NCBI GenBank assembly: GCA_016788635.1
Contig: JAEUSU010000027.1
Span: forward strand, 1-64,000
DNA: 64,000 nt
Direction: 5' to 3'
From: Flavobacteriales bacterium
GTDB lineage: Bacteria; Bacteroidota; Bacteroidia; Flavobacteriales_F; PHOS-HE28
In this document: piece by piece, positions 34,657-44,235 of the stretch
Numbering within the stretch: position 1 is the first letter of the stretch
How the letters are laid out: each line of letters starts with the position of its first letter
Notes under the pieces: generated by a model
What the model was told of the DNA's origin: nothing
The model's database searches: none
The model's input: only the letters and a program-made list of their open reading frames with translations
Position numbers and translations under genes: made by a program

Positions 34657-34725
34657 CCGTCCGGGACGCTTACGGCCGTGGGGGAAATGGTTGTCGGTCA
34701 ACCACGGGCAGTTAACGAATTTGAA

Positions 34726-35526
34726 CTAGACCGCCGGCCCGCCGGTGATCCGCAGATCCCCGCTCAAAGGCCCATCGCTAGTTCTTTTCACCAGCTTCAG
34801 TTCGTGGCCATCGAAGGTGGCGTAAGTAAAGTAGCTGATCCAGTCGCCGAGGTTGATGTAGCGGGAGCCCGGCGCGATCTCCATGTCGATCGGTAGGTGG
34901 CGGTGACCAAAGACCATGTAGTCGAAGTGGTCCTTTTGCAGCATTTCGCGGCAGTACTGCATGAGCCATTCCTTGTCCTCGCCCAACCACCGGCGGTCAT
35001 TCTCATAGCTTTTCCTGCGGCTCTGGCCGCTTAGTGCGTCGCCCACCCACAAGGCGAAGTTGGGATGCAGCCGCGCGAAGAGCCATTGGCACACCGGGTT
35101 GCGGAACACCGCCTTGATGAACTTGTAGCCGTGGTCGCCCGGGCCGAGGCCGTCGCCGTGGCCGATGTAGAAGCGCTTGCCACCGATCTCCCGCACCACC
35201 GGCTCGCGGTGCACGATAACGCCCGTTTCCCCCGGTACGTAGTCGAAGATCCACATGTCGTGGTTGCCGAGGAAGAGATGCACGGGGATGCCGCGGTCGG
35301 TGAGCTCAGCGAGCTTGCCGAGCAGGCGCACATGCCCGCGTGGCACGGCCCGCTTCCACTCGAACCAGAAATCAAAAAGATCGCCCAGCAGATAGATCTC
35401 CTCGGCATCCTTGGCGGCTTCGTCGAGAAAGGCGCAAATGCGTTTCTCGCGGGCCAGGCTGCTCGCGGCGTCCGGCACACCCAGGTGGAAGTCGGAGAGG
35501 AAATGGATCTTGTACCCGGGACGCAT
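34726..35526 (-). CDS. lpxH: UDP-2,3-diacylglucosamine diphosphatase, LpxH type
   Basis: The 266-residue protein carries the metallophosphoesterase motifs in order: SDFHLG, GDLFDFW, GNHDMW, GHGDGLGPGDHG and GHRHLP. The FDFWFEW segment is typical of the LpxH/LpxH2 group, which releases UMP from UDP-2,3-diacylglucosamine to make lipid X in lipid A synthesis. It is the last gene of the six-gene operon that starts with lpxK, another lipid A enzyme. Its ATG shares one base with the stop of the M1 peptidase gene. Confidence 0.93.
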   Translation of the reverse strand: MRPGYKIHFLSDFHLGVPDAASSLAREKRICAFLDEAAKDAEEIYLLGDLFDFWFEWKRAVPRGHVRLLGKLAELTDRGIPVHLFLGNHDMWIFDYVPGETGVIVHREPVVREIGGKRFYIGHGDGLGPGDHGYKFIKAVFRNPVCQWLFARLHPNFALWVGDALSGQSRRKSYENDRRWLGEDKEWLMQYCREMLQKDHFDYMVFGHRHLPIDMEIAPGSRYINLGDWISYFTYATFDGHELKLVKRTSDGPLSGDLRITGGPAV

Positions 35527-38500
35527 CAGGGCTGCAAGTTGCGAAGCGCGCGCGTGGGGTCCATGCGCTCGATGGCGAATACGAAGCGCACGCGCTCCAA
35601 CCCTTCAATGCCCTTCAAGTTCAACTGGTCATTGATGTCCTTGCTGTAGAACAGCGGCAACCACACCTCCACCACGTCCCGCACGATGCGCAGGCCCAGG
35701 CCGGCCTCCCATTGGAAGGCGGTGCTGGTGGTGAAGGTGCCGGAGCTGTTCATGCTTTTCACCGGTGCGGCACCCGCACTGCCGAAGAGCGCCAAGGGCA
35801 GCGCCAGCGGAAGGTCCACCTCCAAGTTGGCGGCGGCCATCCAGGTGTCACTGGTGCCGTAACTGTTCGGGGTCTTGAAACCGCCCTGCACCTTGTCGAA
35901 TTGTTGACCGGTGAGCGTGCCCACGTTCTGGCGTTCGAAGAAGAGGTTGTCGTAGAGCAGGTCGCTGCTTCCCCAGTGGTAGCGCCAGCCCATGCGCGAT
36001 TCCATCAGCTCCGGGCGCGTGGAAAAGAACTGGCCACCGAAGAACCGCAGGGATACCCGGTGTTTCCGGGCGTCGTAAAGGGCGCTCCAGTTCACCTCCG
36101 CGCTCACCCGTGTGAAGATGTCCCCACCCAGGAAGGTGAGGTTTGCCTGGAAGGGGTACAGGCCGGTGCGGCGCATCAGGTCATGGCGCAGCTCGAAATA
36201 GGTGTAGTCCTTGACGGAACTCGAGGTTGAGCCGTCGGTCGACATCACGTCACTTGTCTCGGAGATCAGGATGCTGCGCAACGACAGGCGGTGGTCCGTG
36301 TCCCGGTGCCCGAGGTCACGCCTTAGATCGAACCGTACGGAAGGGGTGAGCTTCCGGTAGTGGTTCTCCGTGAACTCATCGCCCTTCAGGGAGAAACCCA
36401 TGAGCGAGGCTCCCAGGTGGATGTTGCGGAACCAGTCACTGCGGATGCGATCGAAGTGGTATTCGCCACGCGCCCCGCCCGACAGACGCTCGCTACTGAA
36501 GCCATAGAGCGGTGCCAGCACGTATTCGAAACGCTGGCTGGGGAAGTGGTGGTTGTGCAGCACCAGCCCGGCCATGAAGCCATCGTGCGCATTGTAGGCC
36601 AGGCCGGGCAGCCAGTAGGTGGTGTGGGCATCCTCGGCTTCCAGTCCGGTGAAGAGGCGCACGCGCATGCGGGCACTTCGGCGGAACAGGCCATGGTCGC
36701 GGGCGGTGTTGTCGCGGCGGTCGATGTCCAGCGTTCGCTCCTCCGCATCAATGCGCACGCGATCGGCTTCAGGCCACGGGAGGGCGAGGGAGCCTTTGCC
36801 CTTCAAGCGATGCTGCTCCTGATCTGCCACGCGTTCCTCATAGGTGCCACGCGGTATGGGGTCGTGCAGCTTCCAGCCCACCGTGGCATGTTCGGACCAG
36901 GTGGTGCCCAGCAGGCTGTCACCTTTCCAACCGGTGATCGGGAAGGGGGCGGTGGAGTTGGTGCGGAAGTGGAGGCGGCCAGCCTTCAAATGAGTGGTGC
37001 TCACTTCGACCTTCCTGTCTGACGCAATGAACTGATCAAAGAGCCAGCCCAGAGGTTTGCCGCTTTCGCGCTCGAACACCCTGCGCAGATCCTCAGGCCT
37101 CGGGTGCTTGAACTGCCATTCCGTGTAATAGGCGTGCATGCAGCGGTCGAAGGTCTCTTCCCCCAGATAGGCCAGGAGCTGATCGAACACCAGTGCGGTC
37201 TTCATGTACACTGTGGTGCCGTAATTGATGGAGGTGAATCCTTCGCTGGGCCCTTCGATCGGCTGGTCCAGGTTGCGGCGAGCGTTCAGCCGGTAGGCCA
37301 GTTCGTTCTGCAGACGATGCCCGTCGGTCACGTGTGCGAAAAGCTTCTCCGTGCCGGGGAAACCCATGCCGGGCTTCTCGTCCGGATGGCGCAGGCGCAT
37401 GTAGCGCAGCTCCACGAAACTGTTCATGCCCTCGTCCATCCAGGGATGGTCACGCTCGTTGCTCGCAAGGATGCCATAGAACCAGTTGTGTCCAACCTCG
37501 TGTGCGATCACATTGTCCAGCTGCTGTTCACTACCGGTATTGCCGATGATGGTGATCATCGGGTACTCCATGCCGCCGCCCGCACTGATGGTGCCGTCCA
37601 CCGCGGTGCATGCGCTGTAAGGATAGTCGCCCACCCAGCGGCTGTACAGCTTCACGCTTTCGTTCACGTAGCTCACCGCGTCCGCCCATACCCTGGCATT
37701 GCGTGGAGTGAAGAGGGCCCAGGTGGTCACCGTGCGTCCGCTGCGTTCCAGCTTGACCTCGCTCTTGCGCACTACGAAGCGTTTGTCCGCGAACCACGCG
37801 AAGTCATGGATGCTGTCCTGCGTGAAACGGACGGTCTTCAATTCGGATGTGCTTGGGGGGTGTTCGTTCTTGTCCTTGGTGGGCCCGTCGGGAAGGGGCT
37901 TGGCCGCTTCCGCATGCATGAAGGCGGACTCTTCCGCGTTCTGCAATACACCCGTGGCGCCCACGATATAGTTCGCAGGCAGGGTGATGGACACATCGAA
38001 GCTGCCGAACTCGCTGTAGAACTCCCCCTGCGTGAGGTAGGGCATGGCATGCCAGCCGTCGCGATCGAACACCGCCGGCTTGGGATACCATTGCGTGATG
38101 TAATATGCCTGGCCTGTATGCCCCAGTCGTGAGAAGCGGCCGTCTGGCACCTTCACGCGGAAGGGCGTGCTGATGGTGATGCTGGTGCCCGGGGCCAGCG
38201 GCGCGGGAAGCTTCAGCCAGGCGATATCGCCATGGCGCGGATGCGGCCCCCAAGACAACGGGGTGGAGGAGAGTCCCGCACGGAAGTTGAGGCTGTCGAT
38301 CCATCCGCGGTCAGCAGGCTCCGCGAAGTGCAGGTCGAAGTCGTTGCTGCGGTCGAGCTGCTGGCAGAGGGCGCTATGGCGATCACGGTATGCGTTGGGC
38401 CAGAGGTGCAGCCACAGGGTGTCCAGGGTTACCGGGCTGTTGTTGGTGTACATGAATGACTCCTGGCCATGCAGCATGTGCGCTTCATCATCCAAGCGCA

Positions 38501-38606
38501 CTGTGATGGTAAAGTCCACTCGCTGCTGGAAATAGTCCTGCGCGTGCGTGCCCGTGGCAGCTGCCATACCGGCGAGGAGGAAAGGGAGGGATCTGCCCGC
38601 GATCAC
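35526..38606 (-). CDS. M1-family metallopeptidase, long form with C-terminal beta-rich region
   Basis: The GTG at 38606 gives 1026 residues with a signal peptide cut after THAQ (residue 23). The GTG overlaps the preceding stop by four bases (GTGA), which supports the start. The exopeptidase motif GGGMEYP (343-349) and the zinc site HEVGH (369-373) with Glu392 (WMDEG) are intact. After about residue 640 the sequence is beta-rich and arginine-rich, with pairs such as HRLSLRSILIS, and could be a barrel or membrane-binding domain. Large M1 peptidases of this type are common in Bacteroidota envelopes. No sorting domain is visible, unlike the M1 peptidase at 8445-10892. Confidence 0.9.
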   Translation of the reverse strand: MIAGRSLPFLLAGMAAATGTHAQDYFQQRVDFTITVRLDDEAHMLHGQESFMYTNNSPVTLDTLWLHLWPNAYRDRHSALCQQLDRSNDFDLHFAEPADRGWIDSLNFRAGLSSTPLSWGPHPRHGDIAWLKLPAPLAPGTSITISTPFRVKVPDGRFSRLGHTGQAYYITQWYPKPAVFDRDGWHAMPYLTQGEFYSEFGSFDVSITLPANYIVGATGVLQNAEESAFMHAEAAKPLPDGPTKDKNEHPPSTSELKTVRFTQDSIHDFAWFADKRFVVRKSEVKLERSGRTVTTWALFTPRNARVWADAVSYVNESVKLYSRWVGDYPYSACTAVDGTISAGGGMEYPMITIIGNTGSEQQLDNVIAHEVGHNWFYGILASNERDHPWMDEGMNSFVELRYMRLRHPDEKPGMGFPGTEKLFAHVTDGHRLQNELAYRLNARRNLDQPIEGPSEGFTSINYGTTVYMKTALVFDQLLAYLGEETFDRCMHAYYTEWQFKHPRPEDLRRVFERESGKPLGWLFDQFIASDRKVEVSTTHLKAGRLHFRTNSTAPFPITGWKGDSLLGTTWSEHATVGWKLHDPIPRGTYEERVADQEQHRLKGKGSLALPWPEADRVRIDAEERTLDIDRRDNTARDHGLFRRSARMRVRLFTGLEAEDAHTTYWLPGLAYNAHDGFMAGLVLHNHHFPSQRFEYVLAPLYGFSSERLSGGARGEYHFDRIRSDWFRNIHLGASLMGFSLKGDEFTENHYRKLTPSVRFDLRRDLGHRDTDHRLSLRSILISETSDVMSTDGSTSSSVKDYTYFELRHDLMRRTGLYPFQANLTFLGGDIFTRVSAEVNWSALYDARKHRVSLRFFGGQFFSTRPELMESRMGWRYHWGSSDLLYDNLFFERQNVGTLTGQQFDKVQGGFKTPNSYGTSDTWMAAANLEVDLPLALPLALFGSAGAAPVKSMNSSGTFTTSTAFQWEAGLGLRIVRDVVEVWLPLFYSKDINDQLNLKGIEGLERVRFVFAIERMDPTRALRNLQP

Positions 38607-39754
38607 GATCCGAAGATCTGCGCCAGACGGGCATCCAGCGCTGCACCGCGCAGATTCTTGTCGATGACCTTGCCCTCGCGGTCCAGCAGCACGGTGAAGG
38701 GGATGCTGTTCACACCATATTCCTGTGCAGCAGCATTGTTCCAGAAGCCCAGGTCGCTCACGTGCTTCCACGGCAGGCCATCCTGTTTGATCGCGCCCAC
38801 CCAGGCGTTGTGATCACGGTCCAGCGACACGCCCAGGATCTCGAAGCCCTTGCGGCTGTACTTCTCATAGACCTTCTTCACATGGGGATTCTCCATGCGG
38901 CAGGGGCGGCACCAGCTGGCCCAGAAGTCGATGAGCACCACCTTGCCACGCAGCTGGCTCAATGCAAGTGTGCCGCCGTCCGGGGTCTGCTGGCGGATCT
39001 CCGGTGCTTCCGCACCCACGGGCAGCAAGTTGCTCAACCGCTTCATTTCCTCCTCCTGTGCTTTTTGGGACGCCGCCATCTGCTCGGCGCGGTCCACCTG
39101 CTCGCGGAAGGAGCCGAAGAAATCACTGCGCGGCATGGTCTTGCGCATGGCATCGCGCACCTGGATGAAAAGGGCCAGTTCGTTCTGGATGTTCAGCTTG
39201 CTCACGGCCGCAAGCCCAGCCGGTTCGCCGGAGCGTTCACCAGCCACCTGCTTGCAGTATTCGTAGTAGGTCTTGTTCACCTCGTTGAAGCGGTCGATGG
39301 TGCCCTGGTCCTGCGAACCCGCTGCAAGCAGCTGGCGCAGGGAGTCGCGCTCGATCTCATGGCCGCGCGCCGTGCGGTAGAAGGCGTGCAACGCCTCACT
39401 TGCCGGGCTGCCAGTGATCTGTTCCGCCTCCAGCATGGAGCCGGCGCGCGCCACTACGGTCACCTGATCGGTGCTGTCCAGCGCCAGCACGGTCTGGTCC
39501 TTGCCGTCCAGCGTCACGCGGTAGAAGTCCAGTGGCAGGGGCGGGATGCGCATGCTGCCGCGGCCCTCGGCATCCAGGGTCACGCTGTCCACGTGCTGGG
39601 GCTGGCCGTTCACGAAGCGGTCGAAGTAGAGCTTCCTGCCTGCGGCGCCATCAATGCGCACTTCCACCGTGCGCCCGCCACCCCCACCGGAGCAGGCGGC
39701 CAGAAAAAGCAGGACGGGGAGAAAGGAGGAGTGTTTCACGTACATGTTCATCAT
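38603..39754 (-). CDS. TlpA-family thioredoxin-like lipoprotein with DUF4369 domain
   Basis: The 383-residue protein has a lipobox FLAAC (Cys21). The N-terminal beta domain (residues 28-110) matches DUF4369, and a helical linker leads to a TlpA/ResA-like thioredoxin domain from about residue 245 with the active site WCRPC (Cys282, Cys285) and a cis-Pro at NSIPFT. It is a periplasmic thiol-disulfide oxidoreductase, perhaps for cytochrome c maturation or envelope redox repair. It overlaps gatB upstream (ATGA) and the M1 gene downstream (GTGA). Confidence 0.92.
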   Translation of the reverse strand: MMNMYVKHSSFLPVLLFLAACSGGGGGRTVEVRIDGAAGRKLYFDRFVNGQPQHVDSVTLDAEGRGSMRIPPLPLDFYRVTLDGKDQTVLALDSTDQVTVVARAGSMLEAEQITGSPASEALHAFYRTARGHEIERDSLRQLLAAGSQDQGTIDRFNEVNKTYYEYCKQVAGERSGEPAGLAAVSKLNIQNELALFIQVRDAMRKTMPRSDFFGSFREQVDRAEQMAASQKAQEEEMKRLSNLLPVGAEAPEIRQQTPDGGTLALSQLRGKVVLIDFWASWCRPCRMENPHVKKVYEKYSRKGFEILGVSLDRDHNAWVGAIKQDGLPWKHVSDLGFWNNAAAQEYGVNSIPFTVLLDREGKVIDKNLRGAALDARLAQIFGS

Positions 39755-41244
39755 GCTTGGTCCTGTTCCAACAGGCGCCGCACCACTTCATTCGTGCGGC
39801 GCGGATCGGCCTTGCCCTTGGTTCCCTTCATCACTTCACCCATGAAGAGGCCGAGCAGGCCTTTGTTGCCCTTGCGGTAGCCATCCACCTTGTCCGGGTA
39901 GCGGGCCATGGCTTCGCGCATGAGCGCCTCCACGAGGTCGTCGCGCTGTTCCTGCACCAGGTCGTGCTTTACGGCGAGGTCCTCAGCGGTGCTGGTGGTG
40001 TCTTCCAGCATCAAAGGGAACAGCTTCTGCGTGGCCATGGTGTGGCTCACCTTGCCGGCGTCGATCAATCGCACCAGCCCGGCCAGGCGTTGGGCGGTGA
40101 TGGGGAACTCGGTCAGGGTGAGGCCGCGTTCGTTCACCCAACCACGCACTTCGCCCATCACCCAGTTGGCCGCGCTTTTGTAGTTGTTCGTGCCTGCGAT
40201 GACGGCCTCATAATAAAGCGCGGTGGCCTTGTCATCGGTGAGGATCGCTGCATCGTAGTCACTGAGCCCGAGCTGTTGTGTGTACTTGGCCCGCAACTCA
40301 CGCGGCAGGGGAGGCATCGCCTTGCGGATGGCCTCCTTGGCGGCTTCGCTCACGGTAAGGGGCTGCAGGTCTGGCTCGGGGAAGTAGCGGTAGTCGTGCG
40401 CGAGCTCCTTGCTGCGCATGCCCAAGGTGCTACCTCTTCCCGCGTCGAAGGTGCGCGTCTCCATGTGGATGGTGCCGCCGGCATCCAGGATCTCGCTCTG
40501 ACGCTGCGCCTCGTACTCAATGGCGCGCATCACGTTGCGGAAGCTGTTCATGTTCTTCACTTCGCAACGCGTACCCAAGGTGGAGCTGCCCCTGGGCCGC
40601 AAACTGATGTTGGCATCGCAGCGCAGGCTGCCTTCCTCCATGTTGCCGTCGCAGATGTCCAGGTAGCGCACCAGCCGGCGGATCTCCACCAGGTAGTCGT
40701 AGGCCTCCTGCCCGCTGCGGATGTCGGGCTCGCTCACGATCTCCACCAGCGGAACCCCGGCGCGGTTCAGGTCCACCAGTGTGTGGAAGGGGTCCACATC
40801 ATGGATGCTCTTGCCGGCATCCTCCTCCATGTGGATGCGTGTGATGCCAATGCGTTTCTCGCCACCTTCCACAGGGATGATCACATGTCCTTTCGTGCAG
40901 ATGGGCGTTTGGTCCTGCGTGATCTGGTAGCCCTTCGGAAGGTCGGGGTAGAAGTAGTTCTTGCGGGCATAGTGCATCCATGGCGCGATCTGGCAATGCG
41001 TGGCCAGGCCCAGCTTGATCGCATGCTCCACCACCTTTTTGTTGGCCACGGGCAATGTGCCGGGGTGGCCCAGGGTCACAGGGCTCACGTTCGTATTGGG
41101 GTGATCGCCGTAGGCGTTGGGATCGCTGCTGTACGCCTTGCTCGCGGTGATGAGCTGGGCATGCACCTCCAGTCCCACCACGAGCTCATACTTCACGCTC
41201 CAGTGAGGGGCGCCTGTTCCGGTCACAACTTCCGTGGTCTCCAT
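39751..41244 (-). CDS. gatB: Aspartyl/glutamyl-tRNA amidotransferase subunit B
   Basis: The 497-residue protein has the GatB signature LEVHAQL near residue 30, the YPDLPKGYQITQ segment, and the C-terminal GatB/Yqey helical domain. With GatA and GatC it converts misacylated Glu-tRNA(Gln) or Asp-tRNA(Asn) to the correct amide. gatA and gatC are not in the window. It begins one base after the purine nucleoside phosphorylase stop, inside the lpxK operon. Confidence 0.96.
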   Translation of the reverse strand: METTEVVTGTGAPHWSVKYELVVGLEVHAQLITASKAYSSDPNAYGDHPNTNVSPVTLGHPGTLPVANKKVVEHAIKLGLATHCQIAPWMHYARKNYFYPDLPKGYQITQDQTPICTKGHVIIPVEGGEKRIGITRIHMEEDAGKSIHDVDPFHTLVDLNRAGVPLVEIVSEPDIRSGQEAYDYLVEIRRLVRYLDICDGNMEEGSLRCDANISLRPRGSSTLGTRCEVKNMNSFRNVMRAIEYEAQRQSEILDAGGTIHMETRTFDAGRGSTLGMRSKELAHDYRYFPEPDLQPLTVSEAAKEAIRKAMPPLPRELRAKYTQQLGLSDYDAAILTDDKATALYYEAVIAGTNNYKSAANWVMGEVRGWVNERGLTLTEFPITAQRLAGLVRLIDAGKVSHTMATQKLFPLMLEDTTSTAEDLAVKHDLVQEQRDDLVEALMREAMARYPDKVDGYRKGNKGLLGLFMGEVMKGTKGKADPRRTNEVVRRLLEQDQA

Positions 41245-42075
41245 TCAGCAGGTGGCGATGAGCTCTTCGATGATGCGGGTGAGCTGTGGTTCGGCCGCTT
41301 CGGCCACGCGTTGCACCATGGCATGGGTGGTCTCCTGGATCTTGCCTTCCACGCCCAGGTCGGTGATCACGCTCATGGCGAAGCAGGGGATGCCCATGTG
41401 GCGCGCGGCGATCACTTCGGGCACGGTGCTCATGCCCACAGCATCGCCACCCAGGATGCGGATCATGCGGTACTCGGCGGGGGTCTCGAGGCAGGGGCCG
41501 GTGAGCGCGGCGTACACGCCGGTACGCACGGGAATGCCGCAGCGGGCCGCGATCTCCCTGGCCCGCGCGATCAGCTTGCGGTCGTAAGGCTCGCTCATGT
41601 CGGGGAAGCGCGTGCCGAGCGCTTCGCTATTGGCCCCGATGAGCGGATTGGTGGGCATCAGGTCCAGGTGGTCGTTCAGGATCATCAGGTCGCCGATGGC
41701 CATGTCCGGTGCCACACCGCCACACGCGTTGCTGAGGAAGAGGTGCTTGATGCCCATGCGGCCCATGATGCGCACCGGCCGCACCACCTCCTCCATGCTG
41801 TAGCCCTCATAGAAATGGAAACGCCCCTGCATCGCCACTACGGACTTGCCGCCAAGCTTGCCGAAAAGGAAGCGCCCTTTATGGCCCTGCACGGTGCTTA
41901 CCGGGAAGTCCGGAATGTCGCTGTAGTTCACCACGTGCTCCACCTGAATGCGCTCGCCAAGCCCGCTGAGGCCGGTGCCCAGGATGATGCCCACCTCGGG
42001 CTTGGCGTTGGTGCGCAGGCGCAACAGCCCGGCCGTGCGGTCAATGCGTTCCAACAAGGCTTCGGAGCTGGGCAT
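41245..42075 (-). CDS. Purine-nucleoside phosphorylase
   Basis: The 276-residue protein matches the trimeric PNP family: ILGTGLSGL near residue 30 forms the phosphate-binding loop, GRFHFYEGY carries the active-site His, and SNACGG (about 125), MSTVPE (about 215) and VITDLG (about 240) follow. It splits purine nucleosides with phosphate. The ATG at 42075 overlaps the lpxK 3' end by 35 bases, so cotranslation is likely. Confidence 0.93.
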   Translation of the reverse strand: MPSSEALLERIDRTAGLLRLRTNAKPEVGIILGTGLSGLGERIQVEHVVNYSDIPDFPVSTVQGHKGRFLFGKLGGKSVVAMQGRFHFYEGYSMEEVVRPVRIMGRMGIKHLFLSNACGGVAPDMAIGDLMILNDHLDLMPTNPLIGANSEALGTRFPDMSEPYDRKLIARAREIAARCGIPVRTGVYAALTGPCLETPAEYRMIRILGGDAVGMSTVPEVIAARHMGIPCFAMSVITDLGVEGKIQETTHAMVQRVAEAAEPQLTRIIEELIATC

Positions 42076-43093
42076 GGAGGCGTTCGGGCTGGTTCAGAAT
42101 GCGCACCGCCACAGGCACCACGGCGATGGGGATTTGGGCGAGCGGACCTTGGATGTAAGGGGCCAGCCGGGGGACGTCCTTCTCCGTGGTGAGCAGCACG
42201 CCCGGCTGGCGCGCGAAATTAGCATAACGCTCCGCCAGCCGGGCCGCATCACGCGCCGTGTAGGCGTGGTGGTCGGCGAAAGCCATGTGCTCCACGCGGC
42301 CCCAATGGCGGCGCACATGCTCCAGCAGCGGTGCCGGACGGGCGATGCCCGTGACGAGCAAGGCGGACGCTTCCGCTCCATCGGGCACCAGGTGCCATTG
42401 CTCCGGGTTGTTCAGCCATTTCGCGGGGGCATGCTCCAACACGCTGAAAAAGAGTTCCTGGTGCGGCAGCAGGCCAAGCTCGTTGCGCCAGCGTTCCATC
42501 GCAGGGGCGTCCGGAATGCCCGGGCATTTGGTCACGATAACGGCCTGTGCGGCTGCCGCACGCGCAGGCAGGTCGCGCAGGCGGCCTGCGGGAAGCAGCG
42601 CATCCCGGTTCCAGGGCCGGTCCCAGGTGGTGAGCAGGATGTTGAAGTGCGCCTTCAACCGCCGGTGCTGAAAGGCATCATCCAGCACGATGGCGCGTAT
42701 CTCCGGAGCCAGGGCCCGGATGCGTGTGATCGCCTGCACACGATCCGCACCTACGAATACACGGACACCTGGGAACTTGTGCTTGATCTGCAAGGGCTCA
42801 TCGCCACTGCGTGAAGCGGTGTCCGTGGCCTGCACCTCATGGAAGGTCGTTCCCTCGCGGCCATAGCCACGGCTCAGTGTGGCCAGCGGTACACTGCCTT
42901 CCAAGGCGCGCACAACCCACTCCAAATGCGGGGTCTTGCCTGTGCCGCCCAGTTCCAGGTTGCCGATCACGATGGCGGGAATTTGCGCACGGTGGGTTTT
43001 CATGACCCCCTCGTCATACAGGAGATGCCGGGCGCGCAATACCATTCCCCAGAGGAATGCCGCAGGTGCGAATAGGATCTGGCGGAGGCTCAT
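42041..43093 (-). CDS. lpxK: Tetraacyldisaccharide 4'-kinase
   Basis: The 350-residue protein begins with a membrane-associated N-terminus (LRQILFAPAAFLWG) and has the Walker A motif GGTGKTP near residue 52 and the DDAFQHRRL segment near residue 138, which contributes catalytic residues. It phosphorylates the 4' position of the lipid A precursor at the inner membrane. It is the first gene of the operon ending with lpxH, so two lipid A steps share one transcript with unrelated genes. Confidence 0.94.
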   Translation of the reverse strand: MSLRQILFAPAAFLWGMVLRARHLLYDEGVMKTHRAQIPAIVIGNLELGGTGKTPHLEWVVRALEGSVPLATLSRGYGREGTTFHEVQATDTASRSGDEPLQIKHKFPGVRVFVGADRVQAITRIRALAPEIRAIVLDDAFQHRRLKAHFNILLTTWDRPWNRDALLPAGRLRDLPARAAAAQAVIVTKCPGIPDAPAMERWRNELGLLPHQELFFSVLEHAPAKWLNNPEQWHLVPDGAEASALLVTGIARPAPLLEHVRRHWGRVEHMAFADHHAYTARDAARLAERYANFARQPGVLLTTEKDVPRLAPYIQGPLAQIPIAVVPVAVRILNQPERLHAQLRSLVGTH

Positions 43094-43138
43094 CCACTAA
43101 CTTCCGCCCCCTGCCTGAAGGGTTTGGAACGGCGAAAG

Positions 43139-44233
43139 ATGAGGATACGATCGGTCATTGAGGTATTGGAGCACTGGGCCCCCCGCCCCCTGCAAGAGGA
43201 CTATGACAACTGCGGCCTGCACGTGGGCGATCCCGATGCCGAGGTGAAGGCCGCGCTGGTGTGCCTGGACTGTACCGAAGCCGTGGTGGAGGAAGCGGCG
43301 GCCAGGGGCTGCGGCCTCATCATCAGTCACCACCCGGTGATCTTCAAAGGGTTGAAGAGCCTGGTGGCCCGCAGCGGGGTGGAGCGTACCCTGCTGGCCG
43401 CCATCCGGCACGGCATCGCCCTCTATGCCATCCACACCAACCTGGACAATGTGCTGAGCGGGGTGAACCATGAGGTCGCCACCCGCCTGGGGTTGCACCC
43501 CCTGCGTGTGCTGGACCCCAAGCCGGACCAGTTGCGCAAACTCGTGGTCTTCGTGCCGCAGAGCCATGCGGAGCCGGTGCGGCAGGCCCTCTTCAAAGCC
43601 GGGGCTGGCCGCATGGGGAGCTACGACGAATGCAGTTACAGCCTGGACGGTCAAGGCACTTTCCGCGCCGGGGCTGGGGCGGACCCCTATGTGGGCAGTA
43701 TCGGCCAGCGGCATACCGAGCCCGAGGTGCGGGTGGAGGTGATCTTGGAAACGCATCGGGCGCAGGCCGCCATCAGCGCCATGAAGGCAGCGCACCCTTA
43801 CGAGGCCGTGGCCTACGACCTGTACCCCTTGGGGAATCGGCATGCGGAGATCGGCTCCGGGCTGCTGGGGGAGCTGGAGAAGCCTGTGGACGGCCCGGCC
43901 TTCATCGCCTTGCTGAAGCAGGTGTTCGGCACCCCGGTGGTGCGGCATACCGCCTTGCCACACAGGCAGATACGCCGCGTGGCGGTGTGCGGCGGGGCGG
44001 GGGGCTTCCTGATCGGTGCCGCCCGGGCCGCCGGGGCCGATGCCTTCGTGACGGCTGACCTGAAGTACCACCAGTTCTTCGAGCCCGATGGGCAGCTCCT
44101 GCTGGCCGATGTGGGGCACTACGAAAGCGAGCACTTCACCATGCACCTGATCCAGGGCCAGTTGAAGGGATCTTTACCTACATTTGCCGTCCATTTGACG
44201 GAAACCGTCACCAACCCCTTATTCTACTCGTGA
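43139..44233 (+). CDS. Nif3-like dinuclear metal centre hexameric protein
   Basis: The ATG at 43139 gives 364 residues. Metal-binding signatures include ISHHPVIFK near residue 65, HTNLDN near residue 102, and the C-terminal DLKYHQF and DVGHYESEHF. An inserted PII-like/CutA1-like domain lies between about residues 130 and 230, as in the long form of the family. The biochemical activity of these widespread proteins (also filed as GTP cyclohydrolase I type 2) is not settled. A TTG at 43124 would add five residues. The coiled-coil zinc-ribbon gene follows. Confidence 0.92.
   Translation: MRIRSVIEVLEHWAPRPLQEDYDNCGLHVGDPDAEVKAALVCLDCTEAVVEEAAARGCGLIISHHPVIFKGLKSLVARSGVERTLLAAIRHGIALYAIHTNLDNVLSGVNHEVATRLGLHPLRVLDPKPDQLRKLVVFVPQSHAEPVRQALFKAGAGRMGSYDECSYSLDGQGTFRAGAGADPYVGSIGQRHTEPEVRVEVILETHRAQAAISAMKAAHPYEAVAYDLYPLGNRHAEIGSGLLGELEKPVDGPAFIALLKQVFGTPVVRHTALPHRQIRRVAVCGGAGGFLIGAARAAGADAFVTADLKYHQFFEPDGQLLLADVGHYESEHFTMHLIQGQLKGSLPTFAVHLTETVTNPLFYS
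44179..44186 (+). promoter_or_regulatory. Promoter -7 box TACATTTG inside the 3' end of the Nif3-like gene
   Basis: This exact TAnnTTTG match lies 50 bases before the start of the zinc-ribbon protein gene, so that gene may have its own promoter as well as read-through. Confidence 0.5.
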
Positions 44234-44235
44234 CC

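Noticed and set aside
39532-42192. 886-residue plus-strand open frame opposite gatB and the phosphorylase
   Set aside because: It is antisense to two clear genes and has the Ala/His/Gly/Arg-rich character produced by high-GC codon third positions. It has no domain or signal.
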